Below are positions 48,257 to 57,526 of a DNA stretch of 64,000 bases, piece after piece. The position numbers were made by a program, and so were the translations under genes. Numbering within the stretch: the stretch's first letter is position 1; each line of letters opens with the position of its first letter. The notes below the pieces were generated by a model. The model was given only the letters and a program-made list of their open reading frames with translations, did not search any database and was not told the origin of the DNA. Origin of the DNA: JALHNI01 sp044226365 (GTDB taxonomy: Bacteria > Acidobacteriota > Terriglobia > Bryobacterales > Bryobacteraceae); the NCBI GenBank assembly GCA_044226365.1, contig JBGAHE010000013.1, positions 1-64,000 of the forward strand, written 5' to 3'.

Positions 48257-50953
48257 ATGCTCCCCATGCCTGTGGTTCTCTGGACCATCGCGGCCCTCGC
48301 GGTCACGTGCGCCGCCCAGCAACTGCCTCCCAAGCTGGCCCAGGAACGTCCCGGCTTGCGGCGCGCCAACGTCAGCGGGCAGATGCTCTCGCCGTCCGGC
48401 CGCTCCGCGCCGGGCGTCCTGGTCCAGTTGATTGCTTGGGGCCGGGAGAACATGCCCTCGTACCAAACCACCACCGGCGACGATGGCCGCTTCACGTTGC
48501 CCCACGTGGAGACCTACGCACCAGCGGCGATCGTCTGGTTTAAGCCCGGCGAATGGAGTCCGGGATCCACTGCGGTGCCGGACCACGGCAGCGACGACAT
48601 CGACCTCGGCCCGCTGCAGTTGCAGCCGGACACCATCTTCCGCGTCACCTTCGAACTGGTGGGTGGGTCGCCGCTCGGTCCCGATGCCTTCGGCCCTTCG
48701 GTAAAGCTCGTCGGACCCAGCGACCTGGATCCGCATGCCATCGGCGAGACGATCTGGGGCGAGCAGATCCTCCGCCCCGGTTCACTCGAACGCGGCACTT
48801 GGGAGGTGCGCCTCGACACCGTAGGCGCGTCCGAAACCTACCGCGCACCCTTCACCGGCACCGGTGGCCGGCGGAATCGCCAGTTCACCTTTCGGCTCCT
48901 GCGCGACACCGTCCGCCGCGTGAACGAATGGACGCGCGAAGGTCGCATGGTCGTCATCGAGTCAGAAGCTGCCCCGCTCCGGGTGCTGCGGGAGTACACG
49001 TTGGCCGGCAAGGTCATCGCGCCCGATGGCTCACCCGTCGCGGGCGCTCTCATCTCGGAGTGGGGCATTCCGCTCAGCAACCGCCCCCTCCATTGGACTT
49101 GGACGGCGGCCAACGGCGAGTTCCACCTGCCCATCACTGACACCAACTGCTACCCGCCGAGCGTGGCCTTCGGCTCCGCCGACTTCCTTCCAGACAGTTT
49201 TTTCGCGGCCACCCCCGCTCCCTGCGAGAGGCTGCCCGTCCGGCCCAGCGAGATCCGCCTGCTCTCGTCCATGCAACTTCTTCTGCAGGTCACCGGCCTC
49301 GCTCCCATCGCCGTCAGCGCCTCCTGGTGGCACGCCGGTTTCGGTTGGCGGCCTTTCGCTACGCTCACTCCCACCATCCCGGGGCGTCTTCTGGGCCCCC
49401 TCACAGTACGGCTCACCGCCCCAGGCTACCTTCCCTTGGCGCGCGAACTGAATCTGCCCTTCCCTCAGCCCGATGCCGCGCCCCCGGCCCAATGGCCAGT
49501 CGGCTTCACGTTCGACGCGAACAGCCGCCGAACGCTCACCGTCCGCAGCGGCGGCCAACCGGTTCGCGGCGCGCGGGTGGAACTGGAGGCCATTGTCGAC
49601 CTCCGCACGGAGCAACGCCAGTTCCTCGAAAGCTATCCGTTGCCCGAAGGCGGCGAACTCACCTTGCAAGGCGGTGCCGGCGAACGAATCGAGGCGTTCG
49701 TCTATGCCGCCGGCTATGAGCCGAGGCGCGCCATTTGGAACCCGGGCGAGCCGCTGGAGATTGAGCTCTCGCCGCGCGATGCCAGCCTCTGGTTCCCTAC
49801 CGGCGGACCGGCCACCGCCGCTCGCATCCGCCTCGCCGGTTCGTCCACCCCCGTCCGCACCGTCCGCCTTCTGCCCGATCGCCCCACCCGCATCGCCGTC
49901 GCCCCCGGCCTCTTCGACGTCACCTGTTTTGCCGCCTCCGGCCAGCCCATCGGCTACCAACGGGTTGCCGTTACGACGGGCGCCGACACTCGCCTCGACT
50001 GCACCGTCGACCAAAGGCCCCGCGTCACCGTCCGGCTTCCGCACTCCGGTTGGCGCGCCGGCCTCCGCGAACTCGACCCCCATCTCCATCCTCAGGTGTG
50101 GAGCATCGGCTTCCGCACCTCCGCCACAACGGAAGCCTTCGACCAGCCCGCCGTCGAGCAGGCCAAGTCGCCTCGCGAATTCGTATTCCAGGCCAGCCAT
50201 GCCGGTAAGTTTGTCGTTGACGTCGCGCCGCGATTTCCCCAACGCCGCATGCTCTTTCGCGAAATCGACCTCGCACCCGGCGCCCACGTGATTCTCAACG
50301 TCCCGGGCGGGCAAGGCTCACTGAATGCCGGCTTGCGCACCTATTTGCCCGACCTCGATAGGTCCATCCATGGCATCGCCGGTCCGCGGATTCTGCTCCT
50401 CGCCCAATCCCCGGAGCAGTGGTCGGTCATCGAAGACCTGCCTCTTCCGCAGCCCACCCCAGGGAATGTCGCTCGCCGCTTCCTGCTCGGGACTCTGCCC
50501 GCCGGCGCTTACCATGTGCACCAACACCTCACCGGCCTCACCAGCACCACTGAAGGTGTGCGGCGCAACCAGCCGACATACGCTTGGGGCGGTATCCCGG
50601 TCACCATCCCCGCCACGGGGACCCAGTCTCTGCCGGACTTCAGCGACTTCGCTACCGGTTCCTTATTGGTCCGCCTCACCGACGCTCAAGGACGCCCGGT
50701 CGAACACGCGACCTTGCGCCTGCGTGACCGCCTTTGGGAGATCACGCGCCAGTATCCCAACCCCACCGACCCCTCCGATGAGATCCCGCCTCCCCCGGCG
50801 GTCCGCGTCCAAGGCGGCCAAGCGACTCTGCCGGACGTCCGGAGCGGACAGCTCGAACTCATCGTCGAGTTGGACTCCGGCCGTGTCTATCACTTCACCG
50901 TCACCGCTTCACTGCGTGAGACACTAACTCTCGTCCTTCCCGCTGCCCACTAA
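48257..50953 (+). CDS. Large exported protein with carboxypeptidase-regulatory-like domains
   Basis: 898 residues from the ATG at 48257; MPVVLW at 48266 is an alternative start. The upstream frame overlaps phosphatase 8. A signal peptide (PVVLWTIAALAVTCAAQQ) precedes repeated beta-sandwich modules, for example NVSGQMLSPSGRSAPGVLVQLIAWG with TTGDDGRFTLPHVE, and YTLAGKVIAPDGSPVAGALISEWG with TAANGEFHLP, and near the C-terminus LLVRLTDAQGRPVEHATLRL. No catalytic motif is visible. Probably an envelope structural or binding protein. It lies 25 bp after the phosphatase array and may be its last cotranscribed gene. Confidence 0.75.
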   Translation: MLPMPVVLWTIAALAVTCAAQQLPPKLAQERPGLRRANVSGQMLSPSGRSAPGVLVQLIAWGRENMPSYQTTTGDDGRFTLPHVETYAPAAIVWFKPGEWSPGSTAVPDHGSDDIDLGPLQLQPDTIFRVTFELVGGSPLGPDAFGPSVKLVGPSDLDPHAIGETIWGEQILRPGSLERGTWEVRLDTVGASETYRAPFTGTGGRRNRQFTFRLLRDTVRRVNEWTREGRMVVIESEAAPLRVLREYTLAGKVIAPDGSPVAGALISEWGIPLSNRPLHWTWTAANGEFHLPITDTNCYPPSVAFGSADFLPDSFFAATPAPCERLPVRPSEIRLLSSMQLLLQVTGLAPIAVSASWWHAGFGWRPFATLTPTIPGRLLGPLTVRLTAPGYLPLARELNLPFPQPDAAPPAQWPVGFTFDANSRRTLTVRSGGQPVRGARVELEAIVDLRTEQRQFLESYPLPEGGELTLQGGAGERIEAFVYAAGYEPRRAIWNPGEPLEIELSPRDASLWFPTGGPATAARIRLAGSSTPVRTVRLLPDRPTRIAVAPGLFDVTCFAASGQPIGYQRVAVTTGADTRLDCTVDQRPRVTVRLPHSGWRAGLRELDPHLHPQVWSIGFRTSATTEAFDQPAVEQAKSPREFVFQASHAGKFVVDVAPRFPQRRMLFREIDLAPGAHVILNVPGGQGSLNAGLRTYLPDLDRSIHGIAGPRILLLAQSPEQWSVIEDLPLPQPTPGNVARRFLLGTLPAGAYHVHQHLTGLTSTTEGVRRNQPTYAWGGIPVTIPATGTQSLPDFSDFATGSLLVRLTDAQGRPVEHATLRLRDRLWEITRQYPNPTDPSDEIPPPPAVRVQGGQATLPDVRSGQLELIVELDSGRVYHFTVTASLRETLTLVLPAAH

Positions 50954-51005
50954 GTCAATCAACTCCTGTTACTTTTGAACCTAAGTCCGGAAGTAAACCG
51001 CCGCC

Positions 51006-52064
51006 ATGAAAGTCAAGCTGGAACTCTCACGCTCCCAGATCCTCAACTTCCGCCGCCTCGCGGGCGGACTCAATCAACGCCTGCCCGCCAGCCCGAAGTC
51101 CCTCCGCCAGGCCACTTGGGCCGGTCTCCAGGACTCCGTCCCCCGCGCTGCGCTGCTCTCCCTCCATGCCCGCGTCGCCGACACTCCCGCCGACGGCTGG
51201 GAGCATCCCTCGCTCGTCCAACTCTGGGGACCCCGCTTCAACGACTATGTCGTCGCCGCGCCTGACCTCGCCGTCTTCTCCCTCGGACGTCTGCCAGTCA
51301 CGGCTCAAGGTCATCGCCGCGCTTACGAGACAGCCGAGAAATTGCAGGTCTATCTCGCCGGGCGACGTCTGCCCTTCGGGGAAGCCGGACGAGGCCTAGG
51401 CGTGAACCACAACAGCCTCCGTTATGCGGCCGCCACGGGCACGGTGCTGCTGCGGTGGGACGGCGCCCGCCAACCTCACATCTGGACCACCGACGCGCCC
51501 ACGCTCGCCCCCGCGGATGCGCGGCTCGAGTTAGCCCGCCGCTTTCTGCATGTCCTCGGGCCGGGCACGGCTGCCACTTATCAGCGTTGGGCCGGCGTCT
51601 CGCGCCCGATGGCTCAAGCCGTCTTCCGAGACTTACTCGGCGAGTTAGTCCCCGTCCGCACGCCGGTCGGCGAAGCTTTCATCCTTGCTCAGGACGAGGC
51701 CGCCTTCCGCACCCTTTCGCAACCCGCCGCGCCCGCCCGCTTACTTCCCAGCGGCGATACTTACTTCCTTGCCTGGGGCGCAGACCGCGTCTTACTCGTC
51801 CCCGATGACCAACAGCGCGCCGCTCTCTGGACTTCCCGTGTCTGGCCAGGCGCCCTGCTCGTCAATGGCGAGTTCGCCGGCGTCTGGCGTCGCGCCGGCA
51901 CGCAAGTCACCATCGACCTCTGGCGCCCCTTGTCCAGGAAGGAGCGCGCCGCTGTCGATGCCGAAGCCACTGCCCTACCCCTACCCAGCACTCAACCCAT
52001 AACCGTCACTTACTCCGTTCCCACTGCCGTAACAACTCCGCCACCTCGCTCCGCCGGCAGTTAG
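51006..52064 (+). CDS. Winged-helix DNA-binding protein related to AlkZ/YcaQ glycosylases
   Basis: 352 residues. LSRSQILNFRRLAGGLNQRLPASPKSLRQATWAGLQDSVPRAALLSLHARV and DDYVVAAPDLAVFSLGRLP-type sequence, then LARRFLHVLGPGTAATYQRWAGVSRPMAQAVFRDLLGELVPV, are characteristic of the HTH_42 family, in which a tandem winged helix binds DNA. Some members excise alkylated or crosslinked bases. I do not see the catalytic Q-x-Q/Q-x-D motif of AlkZ, so activity is uncertain. The 3' end overlaps the convergent globin-ankyrin gene by 59 bp. Confidence 0.72.
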   Translation: MKVKLELSRSQILNFRRLAGGLNQRLPASPKSLRQATWAGLQDSVPRAALLSLHARVADTPADGWEHPSLVQLWGPRFNDYVVAAPDLAVFSLGRLPVTAQGHRRAYETAEKLQVYLAGRRLPFGEAGRGLGVNHNSLRYAAATGTVLLRWDGARQPHIWTTDAPTLAPADARLELARRFLHVLGPGTAATYQRWAGVSRPMAQAVFRDLLGELVPVRTPVGEAFILAQDEAAFRTLSQPAAPARLLPSGDTYFLAWGADRVLLVPDDQQRAALWTSRVWPGALLVNGEFAGVWRRAGTQVTIDLWRPLSRKERAAVDAEATALPLPSTQPITVTYSVPTAVTTPPPRSAGS

Positions 52065-53013
52065 TTGCGCGTTGCAGCGGCGTATCCCCTTTGCTATCCC
52101 GCAAGCGCCCGTCAGCCCCTAACTCAAGCAATCTTCGGGCCATCGCCAGATGACCGCGCCTCGCCGCCATGTGCAACGGCGTCGTCCCGCCTCCGCCATT
52201 CACGTCCGCCCCCCGCCGCACCAGCATCTCCGCCACCAACGGCCCCTCGGCCGACCCGCACTCGTTCGCCGCCCGGTACAACGGCGAATGCCCGCCGGTA
52301 TCCCGCGCCGCCGCGTCCGCGCCTTGCGACAGTAACTCGCGCACCAGTGGCACACAACCCGCTCCGGCCGCAAAATGCAGCAGCGTTCTTCCGGCGAAGC
52401 GCACCTTGGTCAAGCTCGCATTCTCACGCACGGCCGTTACCGCTTCTTGGATCAAAGCCGGCCGGCCGCTCTGCGCCATCCACGCCAGAACCCCCACCCA
52501 CACCGATGGCCGCTCGCGGAATCCCGCGGCCAGCGCCAGCACTTCCTCATCCCGCCCCGCGGCGATCGCCTCGCACACCTCATCGAGCCGCAACTGCGCC
52601 TGCCAACGCCTCCCCAATTCGCCCGGCACCCCTTCGCCCACCGGCTCTGCGCTTACATAATTTGCTCCCTGCGCAAACCAACGCTCCAACGCCTCACGCG
52701 CCTCCGCCTCAATGTCTACCTCCGCCAGGGCCGCGCGCATGTGCCGCATCCACGCTTCCCGCTCCTCCGGTCGAATTGCAAACCGCCCATGCGACTCCCG
52801 CAGACTCAGCCACCAGCGATGCTGCATCCGCGCTTCGTCCCCGTCCAGAAACTGCACCAGAAACGACTCGAACGCTTCGGTCGCACAGCGCAAACTCCGC
52901 CCGGGAAACAAGCGCCGCAACGCCGGATCGCGCCCCACGCGGCCGTAGAACGCCGCCGCCAGGCGTTCGCAGCCGCTCTCACCGCCCACTGCTGCCAGGA
53001 TGCTCATTCGCAA
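52006..53013 (-). CDS. Truncated haemoglobin fused to ankyrin repeats
   Basis: 335 residues (ATG at 53013, or 53007). Residues about 5-125 match group II truncated haemoglobins: LAAAFYGRVGRDPALRRLFPG, WWLSLRESHGRFAIRPEEREAWMRHMRAAL, with His75 at the proximal haem-ligand position and Trp88 in the conserved place. A helical linker follows to about 200. From about 205 to the end there are three to four ankyrin repeats (GRTLLHFAAGAGCVPLVRELLSQGADAAARD, GTTPLHMAARRGHLAMARRLLELGADGRLRD, GDTPLQRATNCRRSEVAELL). The fusion suggests an oxygen- or NO-binding domain tied to a protein-binding one. Confidence 0.8.
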   Translation of the reverse strand: MRMSILAAVGGESGCERLAAAFYGRVGRDPALRRLFPGRSLRCATEAFESFLVQFLDGDEARMQHRWWLSLRESHGRFAIRPEEREAWMRHMRAALAEVDIEAEAREALERWFAQGANYVSAEPVGEGVPGELGRRWQAQLRLDEVCEAIAAGRDEEVLALAAGFRERPSVWVGVLAWMAQSGRPALIQEAVTAVRENASLTKVRFAGRTLLHFAAGAGCVPLVRELLSQGADAAARDTGGHSPLYRAANECGSAEGPLVAEMLVRRGADVNGGGGTTPLHMAARRGHLAMARRLLELGADGRLRDSKGDTPLQRATNCRRSEVAELLRQWERSK

Positions 53014-53040
53014 ATTCTACAGGTACAATCGAAGGTTCAC

Positions 53041-53862
53041 ATGCCCCTCCGCATCCTAGTCGCTCTTCTCGCTGCCTTCACGTTCGCTCTGGCCCAGGGC
53101 CCTAGGATTCTCATCGTCACGGACGTCGAAGGCGTCGGCGGCGTCAATAATGCCGACGAACAGTTGCTGCCCGGCCAGCGCCGTTTCGAAGAGTCGCGCC
53201 GCCTGCTGATTGGCGAGATGAACGCCGCCGTGGAAGGTGTCCTCGCCGCCGGCGCCGGCCAGGTCGTCATCTGGGACGGCCACGACGGCAGCCGGACCCT
53301 CTCCATCGATCAGATCCATCCCAAAGCCACGCTGCTGCAAGGCCGCCCCACGCCCGGCGACTATTACTTCCAGCCCAAACTTTACGACGGCATCCTCTTC
53401 GTCGGCCAGCACGCGATGGCCGGCGCCAAAGGCGGTGTCCTCGCGCACTCGCAAAGTTTCAACGTCCAGCAGATCACCATCAACGGCCGGCCCGTCGGCG
53501 AGATCGGTCAAGTAGCTGCCATCGCCGGTTACTTCGATATCCCCGTCATCATGCTGGCCGGTGACCAGGCCGCTTGCGACGAACTACTCGCCTTGCAGCC
53601 CCGGGCCGAAACCGTCGCCGTCAAGCATCTGGCCGGCAAGGCCGCCACCATCAGCCTCTCCCATCCCACCGCCTGTGCGCGCATCAAAGAGTCAGCTTAC
53701 AAAGCCGTCACCCGCGTACGCGAATTTAAGCCGTGGAAAGTCACGGGGCCCGTGGAACTGAAGTTCGAGTTCAAGCCCGACGAGAAGCAGCCGAATGGCC
53801 GCACCGCCGTGTATCGCGGCGCCACCGTGCTCGAAGCCTTCCGCAGTTGGCTGAACCAGTAG
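53041..53862 (+). CDS. Exported M55 family D-aminopeptidase
   Basis: 273 residues from the ATG at 53041; the long frame upstream covers the antisense of the globin-ankyrin gene. A signal peptide (LRILVALLAAFTFALAQ) precedes ILIVTDVEGVGGV, the Asp-x-Glu metal motif of DppA-type D-aminopeptidases. VVIWDGHDGSRTL, LFVGQHAMAGAKGGVLAHSQSF and IGQVAAIAGYFDIPVIMLAGDQAACDE supply the remaining ligands. It would release D-amino acids from peptides in the periplasm. A TACAAT box lies only 11 bp before the ATG, so the transcript may have almost no leader. Confidence 0.9.
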   Translation: MPLRILVALLAAFTFALAQGPRILIVTDVEGVGGVNNADEQLLPGQRRFEESRRLLIGEMNAAVEGVLAAGAGQVVIWDGHDGSRTLSIDQIHPKATLLQGRPTPGDYYFQPKLYDGILFVGQHAMAGAKGGVLAHSQSFNVQQITINGRPVGEIGQVAAIAGYFDIPVIMLAGDQAACDELLALQPRAETVAVKHLAGKAATISLSHPTACARIKESAYKAVTRVREFKPWKVTGPVELKFEFKPDEKQPNGRTAVYRGATVLEAFRSWLNQ

Positions 53863-53875
53863 CTATCCTGACTCT

Positions 53876-54886
53876 ATGAACCGACGTGCGTTCTTCGGCT
53901 TTTCGTCCCTGGCCGCCATCGCCCCGCGCCTCGCGGCCGCCACCCCCAACAAGCGCGAACGCATGCTCCAATGGCTCGCCGGCCAGACGGATCCCCACTA
54001 CACCCCCGCCGCCTTCTTCCTGCACTTCGGACCCGCATACAAGAACGGCTCCGCCGCCGCACAAAAGCACCTCGACTTCTTCCGCCAAACGGACATGGAC
54101 TTCGTCAAGATCCAGTTCGAACAAACCTACGAACGCCAGCCGTTTCTCCAGAAGCCCGCTGACTGGTCCAGGCTCGCACTCCGCAAAATCGACTTCTACG
54201 AGCCCCTGATCCAAACCGTCCGCGACCTCGTGAAAGCCGCGAAGAAAGAGTCCTTGATCCTCATGACTCTCTATTCGCCCTTCATGTCCGCCGGACAATG
54301 CTCCACACCGCCGGTCCTCAAGCAGCACCTGCTCGAAGCTCCCGATCAGGTGAAGCGCGGCCTGGAAATCCTCAGCGAAAGCCAGATGATCTTCGTGGGC
54401 GCCTGCATTGACGCCGGGGTCGACGGCTTCTACATGTCCACCCAAGGTTCGGAGAAACAGCGCTTCGGCGGCTCGCCCATCTTTGCCAACTACATCAAGC
54501 CCTTTGACCTGGTGGCGATGAAGGCCGCCACCGCCGCTTGCCCCTTCAACATCCTGCACGTCTGCGACTACGTGGCGCCGTACGCCAACTACGACGCCGT
54601 CCTCGACTATCCCGGCCACATTGTCAACTGCAACACCAAGCTCCTGGATCGCGAGATGACGCCGCGCGAAATCTCGCGCCTCTTCCAGCGCCCGTACATG
54701 GGCGGCCTCGATCGGCACGGCGTTCTCGCCACCGGCACGCCCACCGAGGTCGAAGCAGAAATCCGGCGCGTCGCGCGTCAGGCGCCTGGCCAATTCATCC
54801 TCGGCGCCGATTGCACTGTCGCCGCGGAAACCGATTGGCAGCGTCTGCGCCACGCCATCGGCGTCGCGCATCGCATCGGCAGTTAG
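53876..54886 (+). CDS. Exported uroporphyrinogen decarboxylase-like protein
   Basis: 336 residues starting MNRRAFFGFSSLAAIAPRLAAA, a twin-arginine-like signal. The rest reads as the URO-D barrel family (FFLHFGPAYKNGSAAAQKHLDFFRQTDMDFVKIQFEQTY, GVDGFYMSTQGSEKQ, YDAVLDYPGHIVNCNTKL, GQFILGADCTVAAETDWQRLRHAI). True haem-pathway HemE is not exported, so this is a paralogue of unknown reaction, perhaps acting in methyl transfer like other family members. It follows the M55 gene by 13 bp. Confidence 0.8.
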   Translation: MNRRAFFGFSSLAAIAPRLAAATPNKRERMLQWLAGQTDPHYTPAAFFLHFGPAYKNGSAAAQKHLDFFRQTDMDFVKIQFEQTYERQPFLQKPADWSRLALRKIDFYEPLIQTVRDLVKAAKKESLILMTLYSPFMSAGQCSTPPVLKQHLLEAPDQVKRGLEILSESQMIFVGACIDAGVDGFYMSTQGSEKQRFGGSPIFANYIKPFDLVAMKAATAACPFNILHVCDYVAPYANYDAVLDYPGHIVNCNTKLLDREMTPREISRLFQRPYMGGLDRHGVLATGTPTEVEAEIRRVARQAPGQFILGADCTVAAETDWQRLRHAIGVAHRIGS

Positions 54887-55902
54887 GCCAGCACAGCCTC
54901 CACCACACTCACCTCGGACGCGGTGGGTACCACGCGCGTCATCCGGAAACCCGCTTTCTGCAAGAGCGCCTCGTACTCGCTCGCCGTTCGCTCTTCCCCG
55001 CCCGGGATGGCCAGCATCACCATGTCCGCCGTCTTGCCGAAGTGCGGCGTATCGTCATCCGGCAACACGAACTCCACGATCAGCAGCTTCGCGTCCGGCT
55101 TCATCGCCGCCCGGCAATGTCCCAGAATCGTCAGGCACTGGTCTTCGTTCCAGTCGTGGATAATATGCGACAGGATGTAGGCATCACCGCCCGGGGGCAC
55201 GCTCTCGAAAAAGTTCCCTTCTGCGATGCGCACCCGATCCTCCACGCCGTGCGACCGCAACAACGCCGGCGCCTCGCTCACCACGTGCGGACGATCGAAC
55301 AATAATCCCTGGCACTGCGGATGCCGGCTCAGCACGTGTGCCAGCATGTTGCCCGTTGCGCCGCCCACGTCCACCACCAGGCCCAGTCCGGAGAAGTCGT
55401 AAGCCTCCGCCACCGCCCCCGGCTCGCGTCCGTGGATGCCCACCATCGATTCGCTGAACTGCGCGGCCAGGTCCGGATGCTGGGCCAGATAGTCGAACAG
55501 CGGTACCCCGAACACCTTCTCCATCGCCGTCTTGCCGGTCTCCACCGAGTATTGAAACTCTTCCCATGCCTTCCAGCCCCAAGGACCAGCCATCGTCAGA
55601 ATGGTCGACCGGGCGGACCCCGGCGCATCGCTCTTCAGCGCTTCCCCCAGCGCCGTCAAGCCAAACTTGCCGTCGCCCACCTGCGTCAGCACTCCGTAAC
55701 TCGCCAGCGTACGCATAAAGCGGTGCAGCGGTCGCGGCAACGCACCCACCGCACTCGCGATCTCGGCCGCCGACTTCGGCCCGTCCGCCAGATGATCGGC
55801 AATCCGCATGTTCGCGGCCACCGTCACAAAGCGTGAGGGCCAGCACGCGGTGGCCATCTGAATCAACTGCACATGAGCAGGAAGCACGGGTGTGTCGGGC
55901 AT
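54883..55902 (-). CDS. SAM-dependent O-methyltransferase (COMT/ASMT-like)
   Basis: 339 residues from the ATG at 55902; a GTG seven codons upstream is an alternative. A helical dimerisation domain (WPSRFVTVAANMRIADHLADGPKSAAEIASAVGALPRPLHRFMRTLASYGVLTQ) is followed by the SAM-binding motif LVVDVGGATGNML and SHIIHDWNEDQC, whose His matches the catalytic base of plant and bacterial O-methyltransferases. FGKTADMVMLAIPGGEERTASEYEALLQKAGF is the usual substrate-side region. It methylates a hydroxyl of a small molecule not identifiable here. Convergent with the URO-D-like gene, 4-bp overlap. Confidence 0.9.
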   Translation of the reverse strand: MPDTPVLPAHVQLIQMATACWPSRFVTVAANMRIADHLADGPKSAAEIASAVGALPRPLHRFMRTLASYGVLTQVGDGKFGLTALGEALKSDAPGSARSTILTMAGPWGWKAWEEFQYSVETGKTAMEKVFGVPLFDYLAQHPDLAAQFSESMVGIHGREPGAVAEAYDFSGLGLVVDVGGATGNMLAHVLSRHPQCQGLLFDRPHVVSEAPALLRSHGVEDRVRIAEGNFFESVPPGGDAYILSHIIHDWNEDQCLTILGHCRAAMKPDAKLLIVEFVLPDDDTPHFGKTADMVMLAIPGGEERTASEYEALLQKAGFRMTRVVPTASEVSVVEAVLA

Positions 55903-55942
55903 ATCTCCGATCGACCTTACCACGAAGCACCCTTCCCGGGAC

Positions 55943-57343
55943 TTACTTCTTTAACTTCTGGGCCACTTTCTCCACCTCGCCCCATACGCGCAGTAAGTTA
56001 CCGCTCCACATCTTACCGATCTGCTGCTCGGTGTAACCACGGCGCACTAACTCGAGCGTCACGTTGAACGCTTCCGCCGCGCTGTTCCATCCGTCGATGC
56101 CGCCCCCACCGTCAAAGTCCGACGAAATGCCCACATGATCGATGCCGATCAGCTTCACCGCGTAATCGATGTGGTCGACGAAGTCCTTCACGTTGGCCCG
56201 CGGACCCGCCGGATACTTCGCATCGATCTCCGCCATGCGTTTGGTGTACTCCTCGCGCTTATCCGGCGGCAGCATGTTCAGGAAAGCTCCGCCGCGCGCC
56301 CGTGCCGGCGCCGCATCGGCGTGCTCGCCTTCTTCCACCGGGCAACCGCCGCGAGCGCCGGCCGCACCACGCCCACCCGCGGCCCGTCCGCCACCCGCGC
56401 CGCCGCCACCGCGCATCAATGGCCCAAAGATGTCTTCGCGCACTTTGGCCAGCGCCGCCGCCCGCTCCTTCGAATCCGCCTTCACGTAAGAAGCGAAGCC
56501 CACCATCTGCACCACGCCGCCGTTCTTCTTAAGCGCCAGCAGTAACTCGTCATCCATGTTGCGGCTCACGTCCGCAATCGCGCGGACGCCCGAGTGCGAC
56601 GCAATCACCGGCGCCTTCGAGAGCTTGATGGCTTCCATGTTCGCGCCCTTTGAGGGATGCGACAGATCCACCATGATGCCCAGCCGGTTCATCTCGGCGA
56701 TCACTTCTTTGCCCAGCGGCGATAGGCCGTTGTTGTAGAGATAGCCCTGCTGCTCGCCCGTATTCGAATCGGCCAACTGGCTGTTGCCGTTGTGCGCCAG
56801 CGACATGTAGCGCGCCCCACGATCGTAGAATTCCTTCACGCGCTTGATGTCGGTCCCGATCGGATAGCCGTTCTCCACGCCGATCACGGCGATGCGCATG
56901 CCGCGCCGATGCAGCTTCACGACATCGGCCGGCGTCAACGCCAGCCCAATGCTATCCGGCGCGATCTTCTCCGTCAGCCGGTGAATCGCGTCGAACTTCG
57001 CAATCGCCTGCTGGTAGGCGCTGTCGTATCCTTCGGGCGTCAGCGGACCCTGCCCCACATACACGATCATGAACGAGACGTCCATGTCGCCTTCCACCAT
57101 CTTCGGCAGGTTCACCTGCGTCGTCAGCCGCAGCTTGTAATTGCATTCCGGCGTGAAGTTCGAAGGCTCAATGTCATTGTGCGTATCGAGCTTGAGGACG
57201 CGATCGTGAATCTGCTTGGCCTTGGCCACCAGCGCAGCATCGTTGGCTTGAGCCGCCAGCGTACCGGCGGTCGATTGGAACAACAAAGCCGCCGAAACCG
57301 CGGTCCGGCCGGCCAGGGTGAGCTTTCGCTTGACGTTTTTCAT
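55943..57343 (-). CDS. Membrane dipeptidase (peptidase M19) with glycine-rich insertion
   Basis: 466 residues with a signal peptide (TAVSAALLFQSTAGTLAAQA). M19 motifs: LKLDTHNDIEPS, MRIAVIGVENGYPIGTD (bridging Glu), IMVDLSHPSKGA, VIASHSGVR and GISSDFDGGGGIDGW. A low-complexity Gly/Ala/Arg insertion (about residues 315-350, GGGGAGGGRAAGGRG) interrupts the domain between VKADSKERAAALAKVREDIFGPL and FLNMLPPDKREEY. It should cleave dipeptides using two zinc ions. It is a distant paralogue of the 23710-24906 gene. The 183 bp upstream to 57526 hold no gene. Confidence 0.9.
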   Translation of the reverse strand: MKNVKRKLTLAGRTAVSAALLFQSTAGTLAAQANDAALVAKAKQIHDRVLKLDTHNDIEPSNFTPECNYKLRLTTQVNLPKMVEGDMDVSFMIVYVGQGPLTPEGYDSAYQQAIAKFDAIHRLTEKIAPDSIGLALTPADVVKLHRRGMRIAVIGVENGYPIGTDIKRVKEFYDRGARYMSLAHNGNSQLADSNTGEQQGYLYNNGLSPLGKEVIAEMNRLGIMVDLSHPSKGANMEAIKLSKAPVIASHSGVRAIADVSRNMDDELLLALKKNGGVVQMVGFASYVKADSKERAAALAKVREDIFGPLMRGGGGAGGGRAAGGRGAAGARGGCPVEEGEHADAAPARARGGAFLNMLPPDKREEYTKRMAEIDAKYPAGPRANVKDFVDHIDYAVKLIGIDHVGISSDFDGGGGIDGWNSAAEAFNVTLELVRRGYTEQQIGKMWSGNLLRVWGEVEKVAQKLKK

Positions 57344-57526
57344 AGCATCCTTCTGTCGCGCGGCAGTCGTGATCGCTCCGCACGGTCGAGCATAACTGGG
57401 TGTGTTGACGGGAAACAGAGGACCGACGGGGGCCAGGGCGGCGCGCGCCCTGCTTCATCGTAGCAATCGGCCGTGCAACCCCGCCAGCCATCCCGCCCGT
57501 CCGCGAGATTAAGAAATCGCAGTCCC

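Noticed and set aside
53876..54886. Haem biosynthesis HemE
   Set aside because: The protein has a Tat-like export signal and no neighbouring haem genes. Only the URO-D fold is supported.
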